NCBI GenBank assembly: GCA_905221605.1
Contig: CAJNDS010002552.1
Location: forward strand, 124,001 to 188,000
Direction: 5' to 3'
DNA: 64,000 bases
Origin: Symbiodinium natans
Taxonomy: Eukaryota; Sar; Dinophyceae; Suessiales; Symbiodiniaceae
The notes below the pieces were generated by a model, which was not told the DNA's origin, did no database searches, and was given only the letters and a program-made list of their open reading frames with translations. The translations under genes were made by a program, and so were the position numbers. Below are positions 23,301-32,740 of the stretch, piece by piece. The number at the start of each line of letters is the position of its first letter. Within the stretch, counting starts at the first letter, position 1.

Positions 23301-24348
23301 TTCCAAATTCTCCAGGTATTCAATGGCCTAAAAGTCTGCGCACACTGGGTCTTGGCCGGGCATTCAACCAGATCTTGGATGACGTCGTGCTGCCAAGCGG
23401 CCTGAAGATCTTGACATTTGGAGACAGGTTCAATCAGAGCTTGGTAGGCACCAGCTTCCGAAAAGCGAGCTTCAACCAACCTCAAAAACACCCCCCCCCC
23501 CTTCTCTTACGTGCCCTTCATAACCAGGATCTCGATTTTTTTCAGACTTTCCAGGTGTGGCTTTGCCAGAGAGCCTGGAGACCTTGACATTTGGCCAAGA
23601 TTTCGATCAGAGCCTCGAAGGAGTGGAGCTTCCAAGCAGCCTGCAGACGCTGGTTCTGGGCGACCAGTTCAACCAAAGCTTGGCAGGTGCCAGGCTACCA
23701 GAAGGCCTGCGTACCTTGGTTCTGGGCGACAGATTCTGTAGTCTCGAAGGCACCATGCTCCCAAGCAGCCTGGAGGAGCTGACCTTCGGGTACTTCTTTA
23801 ACGGAAGCTTGGAAGGCGTCGGGCTGCCGGATGGTTTGCGGGTGTTGACATTCGGCCACCACTTCGACCAGAGCCTTGAGATCGCTCTACCTGGCAAGCT
23901 GGAGAGGCTGACCTTTGGCCAGTATTTTGACCAAAGCCTTGAGGCCGTCACTCTGCCAAGCAGCTTGCAGACCTTGACGTTTGGCGAGTGCTTCAATGAA
24001 AGCCTGGCAGCTGTCACTTTGCCTGAGAACTTGCAGACATTGACCTTCGGTGATCGCTTCAACCAAAGCTTGGAAAACGTGGTCTTTCCTAGCAGCTTGC
24101 AGACTCTGACGTTTGGCGGCAGGTTCAACCAAAGCCTGGCTGCTGCGATGCTGCCAAGTCGCTTGCAAGCTTTGACCCTCGGTGCGGACTTCAACCAGAG
24201 CTTGGAAGAAGTCTCGCTGCCGAGTGGCCTGCAGAACCTCACGTTTGGCCAAGCTTTCAGCAAAAGCCTGGAAGCAGCTGCATTGCTCAGCAGCCTGCAG
24301 ACCCTGGACTTCCGTGGTCTGCGGATTTGCGTCCGAGAGGAATCATGA
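20308..24348 (+). CDS. Ubiquitin-like domain + FNIP-repeat protein (about 10 exons)
   Basis: The start is GCCATGG at 20308. The N-terminus MGAGAS fits an N-myristoylation signal. Residues about 45-125 look like a ubiquitin-like fold (LTINSLSG.. VLDVSQEIAGIVGV). About 25 repeats of 22 residues follow, LPxxLxTLTFGxxFNQSLEGV, matching the FNIP/leucine-rich repeat class thought to form binding surfaces. Exons: 20308-20932, 21026-21091, 21573-21684, 21867-22018, 22132-22197, 22320-22451, 22682-22813 (or a little longer), 22910-23026, 23316-23447 and 23555-24348. Most inner exons are 66 or 132 nt, with phase 1 borders at the same Gly codon. Donors include GC (21685, 22019, 23448) and GA (23027). 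The 22813/22910 junction is not resolved with a standard site. The stop is TGA 24346-24348. The partner and the pathway are unknown. Confidence 0.8.
21362..21530. repeat. (GACGAAC)n heptamer microsatellite in an FNIP-gene intron
   Basis: About 20 copies of a 7-nt unit, preceded by CCTCCT-rich and TACCTACC-rich runs (21255-21350). It lies wholly within the intron 21092-21572. The repeat encodes NDER-type peptides that are not real protein. Confidence 0.95.
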
Positions 24349-24769
24349 GAAGCGGCGCTGTTCCCTGCTAATGCAGTGGCTGAGCAGAACCGCACTCCGG
24401 AATTCAAGGGCCACCTTTGGAGCACTTTGGGGGTAGAAGTTGCTGAGCAAAGAACCTCTCAGCTACCTACACCTACCGCCGCAGCATTCCCGCAATGAAA
24501 TGGGTGATGGCCCTGACAATCACACAACGCCCACTCACAAAGAACGGTACATAAACCATATGTTGCAGACAACAGCAACAACCAGTAATCAGATTGTAAC
24601 CAACTGTCGATGAGTCGCTAGGTTTTTCGTGACCCTGAGTGCAGCCTGCGAGACTTCTATGGTCCGCACTGTAGGTTTAGCCATGCAATTTAGCGGTGTC
24701 TTGGTTTAGGCCTTAGACTTTACACGAAAGTTTTAACCTTCTGCTGAAACGAAGAGTTGTTTTGAGGAT
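24349..24769. other. No gene seen
   Basis: This is the 3' flank of the FNIP gene. There are no clear repeats or motifs apart from ordinary intergenic composition. Confidence 0.4.
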
Positions 24770-25765
24770 TTAGGGGCTCTTCAGGGTGCAAGGGTCGGGA
24801 TGCTGAGGGTTTCGGATCTGGAGCTCGCCAACCTCAAGAAACCGAGACCTTCTGCAGCGTCTCTAGAACTTAGGGTTTATATGCAGAGGACTGGGATCCG
24901 TCTGCGGTGAACGGCGAAGCCTTCCGCGTCAGCGAGGACCGCCCGCTTCTTTTAGTGAGCCTTGGGGTGGTTTCCCGGAAACTGAGGTGCCCTTCTCGGG
25001 AGTTTCTGTAGCCGGGGTGATAGTATTTTGGGTGAAAATTAGGGTATCCCTATTCTGGGAAATGCTCACACATGTGACAAAGACTGCCTCAGCATTTCAA
25101 TGCCGTTTCGGTTTGCGAGCTCGGTCTGATGCGTGGCAGGTTGAACCTTCTCGAAACTGCCTTTTCAAGGGTAAAGTTGGTATATCATGTCGATGAAACA
25201 AGCTTTTTTGGCTTCATGAAGCGGCAGGGGCTGCACACGAAATGGACGGGTGCGCGCAGTCGTGGCCGCAACACGGCGAACCAGCAAGCCTCAGAGCTAC
25301 ATACACATGCTCACCCGCTGCCTGTGTTGTTCCGCCGTACCTTCGTTCACCAGTGCGCCTGTCAGCGATCAACTATGATCAGTTGCAGCAGCAACACACA
25401 CTCGCGCACAGGCATGCGCAGACATGTGAGTCGTAGTGACACAGATTTGTTGTGCATATTTGAGAAGTGAATCGTGTCCGGGAGAGGTGGCTCATGAATC
25501 CCAAGGAGCTCCTTGTGGATGCATTGGTTTGGGTGTGCCAGTCGACCAAACCCAGTCTTCCAAGTATTGCAGCTTTCCGTCCACAATACCTTCTCCCAGA
25601 AGGTTTTTTGCAACCAAAAAGGTATTCCCAGTGAGGAACGGGTAGGTGCACGATTCAGGAAAGTTTCAGTCGTGGTCTGGGTAAACTCCACAGCTTGAGA
25701 GCTCACTCTGAGAAGCTCCCCTAGGCCCTCGGGGGCTTTGAGACCAAGAGAGACCTCGATGCCCC
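24770..25765 (+). pseudogene. Segment copy B: truncated duplicate of the RING-gene 3' end
   Basis: 24775-24960 matches 12690-13008, including the exon DWDPSAVNGEAFRVSED (24889-24958), still open and still preceded by an AG|G border. The next matching sequence corresponds to copy A from 14070 on. The region holding the last exons, including both halves of the RING, is therefore missing (about 1 kb deleted). 25015-25765 then matches the non-coding part of copy A. Without a RING the copy cannot encode the same protein. Confidence 0.7.
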
Positions 25766-25899
25766 TTTCACTGCTGCCCTAGGGGCACTTGGGGTTCCTT
25801 TCAGGGCTTTAGAGCATCACATCCCCCTGGGAGATTAGAGCCTAAATCCCGAACTCCAGGGATGTTTAGGGTGTAGGGACCCCTGACGGTCGAGATATC

Positions 25900-26230
25900 G
25901 GGACAGTTTGTCACAAAACCTCGTGCGTCGAGACGGTCGAGACATCGAGCCCCGGCCCAACGTAGAGAAGAACAACATTGTCACGAACCCTCGCGTGTCG
26001 AGACATTCCAGACATCGAGCCCCGCCCCAACGTTAGAGGGGAACAGAATTGTCACAAGACCTCGCGCGTCGAGTCTTTCGACTCTGTCGAGTCTGTCGAG
26101 CATTCGAGCCCGCCCCGACGCAGAAGAGGCACAATGTTCACGAAACCTCGCGCGTCGAGACCGTCGAGACATGGAGCCATTCGCAAGTGGTATAGGGGAA
26201 CAAAACTGTCACGAAACCTCGCGCCAGCCC
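25900..26230. repeat. Imperfect tandem repeat, ~75-90 bp, GTCGAGAC-rich
   Basis: About five diverged copies contain TTGTCACGAAACCTCGCGCG, TCGAGACATCGAGCCCCG and CCCCAACGTAGAGGGGAAC. Inside, TCGAGTCTTTCGACTCTGTCGAG forms small palindromes. Confidence 0.75.
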
Positions 26231-26404
26231 GAACCCACAATGGGGGTTTCAGGCTGTAAGCTGAGGTCAAGGTTTTAGCGACATGGAAGGCTTGAAAGGT
26301 GGATTTCGGTAAGCTCGTGCGTGCTCGTAAGCGAGAGTCCCGTGTAGAGGACAAGCTTCTTTCCCCACCGCCGCCCTTTGGATTCTGACCTTGACTTCTG
26401 AACC

Positions 26405-26489
26405 TTGAACCCACGACCTCTACGACGATTGTGGAGGACTGGATTGGCAAGTACCCCTTTGTGTCCATCGAGAATCCCTTGGACCAGGT
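26405..26489 (+). pseudogene. Enolase-like exon fragment
   Basis: The frame reads VEDWIGKYPFVSIENPLDQ and ends at a CAG|GTGGGC donor (26487/26488). It resembles the enolase segment around the metal-binding Glu, usually written YPxVSIEDPxxxDD. The Glu is kept; the following Asp is Asn here. The upstream frame gives TTSTTI, and a one-base shift gives DLYDD, so a frameshift at the left is possible. No neighbouring enolase exon was found within 1 kb, so I treat it as a relic or an isolated exon. Confidence 0.35.
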
Positions 26490-26911
26490 GGGCCCAGCTA
26501 CTGTCTTACCTCCGGTTAGGGTCTGAAGAAAAAGATGGAAATTTGTGGGATTATGCACGTCGTACTAGAAGGATGTTGTCCTCGTGTTGCGACTTCTTTG
26601 GATAGGAGAGATCGTGGAAGGTTTGCGTTTAGGGTCTTGGCCTTGGTTTTGGATTTTTTTGGAGGATGTCAGGGCTGAGTTTAGGCTAGAGGCGTTCTAC
26701 ATCGTTGAAAAGAACTCACGGCAAGGCTCTTTACTCTTTACACTGGGTGACTCGTTGTTGCGGCTGAGCTGAGATCAAGCAGCCTTACTAAAGGTCCACA
26801 AACAAAAATAGACTGACAGGTTTCTTCGAGAAGGGCTTGATCCATAGTTTGTCGACTTGTCAGACGTCTTTCAGATTCTTTGGCAATTTCCTCCTTGTGT
26901 TTAGCAAATGG

Positions 26912-27699
26912 ATGGCTTGCCCGGCATCACAAGCTGCTACTGACTCAGTCAGGAGCAGTCCGGGATTCGCCGATGTCCTGCGGGCAGAAGAGCAAACCTG
27001 GAGATCCCACTGGGCTGACAAAAGTCTTCTGGTGAAAGGTAACTTAAGCATTCCTCGCTTCCGCGCCAACGACGACAGAGAATCTGTTTACTACCCCGCG
27101 TATGCAGAGAGAGAAGAGTTTGGGGAACTGTTTTCTGATGATGCAGAGTGGGAGCTGCACCAAACAGAGGTTCGTGCCCAGCACGAAAGTTGGCTTGCCT
27201 CCTTGTTGCTGCGCCTTCACGAAGACGTGTTGCTCTTGCGTACTACACTTGCAAGCCGGATGCCACGACGTGCCATGTTTTTCAGCCGAATAGGGGTATC
27301 GTGGAATCGCGCGCCTCGAGCTTGGATTGTCAGCTAATGCTGCAGCTTTGTAGAGGCCAAGCGCGAAACTTCATTGGAAAGCAACGAAAAGCACAGTTTT
27401 GCCGTTTGTCTCTTCAAACTGCACCGATGTTGTTACATCCAATCAGCTCGCACATCGAAGCGACGTCATGGCTCCACATTGTTGCCGAGGGCGACATGCG
27501 GCATATGCAGTTCCATGCCCTGGAAGGGCGCTCCTCACATGCAACTCTCAGAGAGACGGCACTTCAACCCTCATGTGATGGCAAGCCATTTGTTTATGAC
27601 AAGAAGACTCCAAGAGATTCGACCTGTCCAAGCCTGACCTTTTTTCTCGTTTTCCATTCTCCCAGCGAGCCTTGCCACATCCCCGGCCATGAGAGGTGA
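26912..27699 (+). CDS. Unrecognised protein-coding region (possibly frameshifted)
   Basis: ATG 26912 follows TTTAGCAA. It opens 141 codons to 27337 with balanced, polar composition (EREEFGELFSDDAEWELHQ, LLRLHEDVLLL). A second overlapping frame, open from 27148 to 27699, continues with similar composition after 27290. An intron or frameshift around 27280-27330 could join them. I do not recognise a family and see no catalytic motif, signal peptide or membrane segment. Confidence 0.35.
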
Positions 27700-27784
27700 G
27701 GGAAGTTTGTACGGAGCCGAACTTTCATCAACAAGCCAGGGCCGAGCCAAGCTGGCGCCACAACCTTAAAGAGTTGAGGTGGGT

Positions 27785-27869
27785 TCAGGGTTCAGGGTTC
27801 AGGGTTCAGGGTTTAGGGTTTAGGGTTTAGGGTTTAGGGTTTAGGGTTTAGGGTTTAGGGTTTAGGGTC
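27785..27869. repeat. CAGGGTT / TTTAGGG tract
   Basis: Four TTCAGGG units pass into about nine TTTAGGG units, a sharp switch between two variant repeats. Confidence 0.95.
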
Positions 27870-28150
27870 CCTAAACAAACACTCACCCGTGAAAATCAAA
27901 GGGCTTTCCGTCCCCTTGCCCATCCACTCATCCCCATGGCCCGCAGATTCGCTAAGAGGCAACATCCCCGGCGCGCCGGAGATGGTCAACACTACGACCG
28001 AGGACTTCGGCCGAGCTCGGGGGGACCAAGAATTTGGCAGCGTGTTTTTTTCGGAGGGTTCAGCGTTTGGGCTTTCTCGAGGCTAGAAGCTTCAGGGGTT
28101 CAAAGACTGTAGGGTTCGGGCTGCAGCGGCTGTAGCGTTTCTGGCCGTAT
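27870..28150 (+). other. Possible small exon in repeat-rich spacer
   Basis: After CCCGCAG (about 27947) an open stretch reads GNIPGAPEMVNTTTEDFGRA and continues to about 28050. Its composition resembles coding DNA, but no family is recognised. It may be an isolated exon; support is weak. Confidence 0.2.
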
Positions 28151-28154
28151 TCTT

Positions 28155-28270
28155 GGATTCAGGAGAATATATATACATATATATATATATAGATATATAC
28201 ATATATATATATATGTGGCCGAGACCTTTAGGGTCTATTTCACGGCTGGTTCTTCTTTCAGTAGTAGTGC

Positions 28271-28306
<36 letters not shown>

Positions 28307-28440
28307 TTAATATTATTATGAGTATAATAATACTGACCGTAATTGTAATAGGAATAATAATAGTACTAGTAATAGTAATAGGAATAGGAATAGTAATAAT
28401 ACTAGAAATAGTATTAGTAGTAGTAACAATAATAGTGAAG
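28155..28440. repeat. (TA)n, (AAT)n and (GTAATA)n-type microsatellites
   Basis: (AT)n with CATA interruptions spans 28166-28215, AATAATAAT spans 28268-28318, and interspersed TAATAGTAATAGGAATA variants run to 28435. No coding content. Confidence 0.9.
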
Positions 28441-31400
28441 GTTTGGTCTGTGTGTGCACCGGCGCCAGCAAGTGCAGCCATGTAGCTCTAGCACACTTTG
28501 AAGTAAGAGATAGACAAGTTGTTTCATAGCCTGAAGAGGGGCGAAGGGCTCTCTCATTTCCGATTACGAGGTAGAGGTGAGCTATCTCATTTCTTAGAAA
28601 CATAGAGGAGATCTCATTTCCACGACAGAGACATCTTTCACTCAGGAGAGAACGCAAGCTGTTTCATTTCCAAGAAAATAGAGGAGCTCTATCATGTCGC
28701 ATTAGAAGTGAGAAGCTCTGCACTAAAAGATAGAAGGCATCGATTCGTTTCCCTTTTTCTTTTGCTTATCAAAGGGTCTTTTCAGTTCGAACACAGGATT
28801 TCTTTCATGCCCTATAAGAAGGATCGAGGAGCTCTTTCATCTGAGAGATAGAAGAACGCATTCATGAAGTATACACGAGCTCATTTCTCGTCAAGAGGCA
28901 GAGGCGTGCCCAGCTCTACCATTACCTAACTCTTACCTGAAATTTCTCTATCTCGCAATAGGTCATGAGAGACCTCCTTTTTCACGCTGCAGGAAATGAG
29001 AGAGTTCTCTTCTATGTCGATTTTCAGAAATAGCTTCGCAGCTTCTCTATCAATGAAGAGTTTTGAAGGCCACTCTGGGCCATTCTCTGTCCATCAAATG
29101 GGACATGACATAACGCATCACTCGCTATCGTTTACGTGATAGAGTTTCGCTATCTCTGAATAGGTCATCTGAAAGCTCCTCTGTATCTTTGCAGCAAGTG
29201 AAGGAGCTCCTTGCCTCTTCTGCAAGAGCCCTCCGCTTCCTATTTTGCAATGAGCAAGCTCTTTTATCTCCTCTGGTTCCTAATAGGTCATGAGCGGGCT
29301 TCCCTCTCTCCTTCTCTTTTAGGGGATAGAGGAGGTTTTTTCATGTTGCGTTAACAGCTAGAGGACATCATTTATATCCATTCTGTCATTTCGTATGAGA
29401 AGATACAGGAGCTCATTCATCTCCTAGTCAGAGATTGAAGAACTCGTTCACAAGAGATATAGATATAAGAAATCTCTCATACAATGTATAAGAGCTCTCT
29501 CATGTCCTACCTAGTTCATTTGCCGTCACCAGCGCTCAGCTCTACCATTTCGTATCTTTTATATGACATAGCTTCTCTATCTCGCAATAGGTCATGAGAG
29601 ACCTCCTCTTTCTTTTGCAGGAAATGAGAGAGGTCTCTATCTACCTTTTGTGAAAGAGCTCCCTTTGTTCAATCACAAGAACTCATTCATAGAAGCTGTA
29701 AGAGCTCTCGAATGTACTTTCTTGTTAATTTCCCGTCGATAGGTAGAGGAGCTCACAGCTCTACCACATCCTACCCTTTACATGGAAGAGGCTCCTCTAT
29801 CTCGTAGCGGGTCAAGAAAGATTGTCTCTATCTCTTTGCAGAACATTAGAGAGTCCTCTACCTACCTCTTGTGAAAGAGCTCCTTCACCTCAAAATCAAA
29901 TGCCACAACTCGTCTATCTTTCACTGGGACATGAGACAGCTCCATTGTGAATTTCTATTCAGAAATAGCTGCTTCTCTATCGATGAAGAAATCATGCGAG
30001 TAGCCGTTTATCGATGCATAAGAAATGACATAGCTCTTCTACCTTTTTGCGACAGATCTCTTCTTTACCCGAAATGAAAGTTTGGAAGGCCATTCTCTAT
30101 CCCCTGAATGGGGACACAACTCATCAGTCTCTATCGTTTACGTGAGAGAGTTTCGCTATCTCTGAACAGGTCATCTGAAAGCTCCTTTGTGTCTGCGCAG
30201 CAAGTGAAGGAGCTGCTTGCCTCTTCTGCAATAGCTCCTCCGCTTCCTATTTTGCAATGAGCAACCTCTTCTATCTCCTTTGGTTCCTATTTCTCGTTTG
30301 CCATCACTAGGCAGAGGAGCTCTCAGCTCTACCATGACCTATCTTTTACACGAAAGAGGCTTCTCTATCTCGTAACGGTTCATGGAGTCATGACAGATCT
30401 TCTCTATCTCTTTGCAAGAAAAGAGAGAGTGCTCTACCTACCTCGTGTGAAAGAGCTCCTCCACCTTGTGATCGAGAGTGACAGAACTCGTCTATCTTTC
30501 AATGGTGCATGAGCCAGGTTTTTTGTTTGTATTTGAGAAAAAGCTTGTCTACCCGTGATATAATAAGAAATGAATAGTTCTTCTACCTTTCTGTGACAGA
30601 TCTCTCCTTTATTCGAAATGAAAGTCTGGAAGGCCATTCTCTATCCCTGAAATGGGGCATGACATAACTTTTCAATCTCTATCGTTTACGTGATCGAGTT
30701 TCGCTATCTCTGAATAGGTCATCTGAAAGCTCCTCTGTATCTTTGCAGCAAGTGAAGGAGCTCCTTGCCTCTTCTGCAAGAGCCCTCCGCTTCCTCTTTT
30801 GCAATGAGCAAGCTCTTTATCTCCTCTGTTTCCTAACAGGTCATGAGACAGCTCATTTCCACACTGTCATTTCGTATGCGAAGACACAGGAGCTCATTCA
30901 TTTTCTATTCAGAGATTGAAGAACTCATTCATAAGAAATGTATGAGAGTTCTCTCATGTCCTATCTAACTGATTTCCCGTCACTAGGCAGAGGAGTCCTC
31001 AGCTCTACCATTTCTTATCTTTATATGACATAGCTTCTCTATCTCGCAATAATCAGGTCGTGAGAGACCTCCTCTTTCTTTTACAGGAAATGAGAGAGGT
31101 CTCTATCTACCCTTTGTGAAAGAGCTCCCTTTGTTCACTGGCAAGAACTCATTCATGAAAGCTATAAGAGTTCCCGTCGATAGGTAAAGGAGCTCACAGC
31201 TCTTCTATATCTTACCCTTTACATGAAAGAGGCTCTCTATCTCGTAGCGGGTCATGAAAGATCGTCTCTATCTCTTTGCCGGACATGAGAGAGTCCTCTA
31301 CCTACCTCTTGTGAAAGAGCTCCCCCACCTCGTAACGTACAAAGACAGAACTCGTCTATCTTTCAATGGGACATGATCCGTCTCTTTGGTTTTGGTTGAG

Positions 31401-32740
31401 AAAAGCTTCTCTATCCATGAAGCAAACATGAGAGAAGCCGATTGTCTCTAGGCTGCTTATCGCTTCGTAGGAAATGACATAGCTCTTTTACCTTTTTGCG
31501 AGAGATCAACCCTAATTGAAGGTTTCGAAGGCCTATCCCTGAAATGGAGCGTCGCATAACTCATCAGTCTCTCTCGCTTACGTGAGACAGCATTTATTCT
31601 ATTTCGTAACAGGTCATCTAAACGCTCTTCTATGCGTTTGTAGAAGTAAAAGAGCTCCTTGCCTCTTGTGCAAAAGCTCCTCCGCATCCTAAAGAGCAAT
31701 GAGCAAGCTCTTCTATCTCCTCTCTCTTGAATAGGTCATGAGAGGGCTCCCCTCCCTCTGGTTGAGGGAATGACAGAGCTCCTCCGCCCCTTACGAAAGA
31801 GCCTTTCTCCTGCTTGAAAAGCTGCGGGCGGGTGCTCTGGCGCCTCGTAGGTTTGGGAGGGCTCCTTTTCACATCTTTATCTTTCCGACTCCGAGATATA
31901 GGAGCTCATTTTTTCGAAAGTGGTAGCAGAGATCTCTCATTTCCAAGAGATCTTTGTCACTCAGGGAGAAAGCAAGGTTTTGATTTCAAAGAAATGGAGG
32001 AGCTCTTTCATGTCCCATTAAGAGTGTGGAGCGCTCTCATTACGCATGAAAAGATTGATGACATGGATTCGTTACCATTCTTTAACTTTTCTCGAAGGGT
32101 CTTTTCTTTTCATATGCAGGATCTCTTTCATTTCCTATGAGAAGATAGAGGAGCTCTTTCATCTCAAAGATAGAAGAATGCATTCATAAACGGTATAAGA
32201 GCTCTCCCATGAACTATATCTCATCGTAGGGGGCATAGGAGTCTTAGGGGGCTCAGGATTCGCGTGCAGGGTGTAGGGTTTATAGGGCTACGGGAATTTA
32301 ATGGAGGGTGTATTTGTGTAGTCTGCCTATTACCGTAACAAACCCGTGACATAACCCAGAGCCATTACTTGCAAGACTGCTTCTTGAAAGCAAGAGCGCT
32401 AGTGTCTAACCATTGTACATTCCTACATGAGATACCCCACCACATCTTGAAAACACCTCTTTCTCCAAGGGTTTACTGGGGCATTAAGGAACAAGAACGT
32501 GATGGTTTCAGCACCAAAGTAAGGGAATAGCAAAGGGTTTCCAGGGAAAACTTCCCTGATGCAACCGGTCTCTATCTCACAAGAGGTCATGAGAGACCTC
32601 CTGTATCACATTGCAGGAATGAGAGAGTTCTCCACCATGTTTGTTTTCCGAAATAGCTTCTCTATCAATGAAGAGTTTTGAAGGTCGCCCTGGGCCATTC
32701 TCTGTCCGATAAATGAGACATGACATAACTCATTAGTCTC
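28440..32740. repeat. CT-rich repeat field with many GAGCTC palindromes
   Basis: Irregular long repeats are built from CTCTATCTCGCAATAGGTCA, GAGAGACCTCC, CTATCGTTTACGTGA, GCAGCAAGTGAAGGAGCTCC and TTGCCTCTTCTGCAA. The CTATCGTTTACG landmark recurs at 29125, 30131 and 30679, with a variant at 31571, so modules of about 0.55-1 kb were duplicated and shuffled. The sequence is pyrimidine-rich on one strand with regularly spaced AGAGCTC. No open coding structure was found. Confidence 0.75.
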
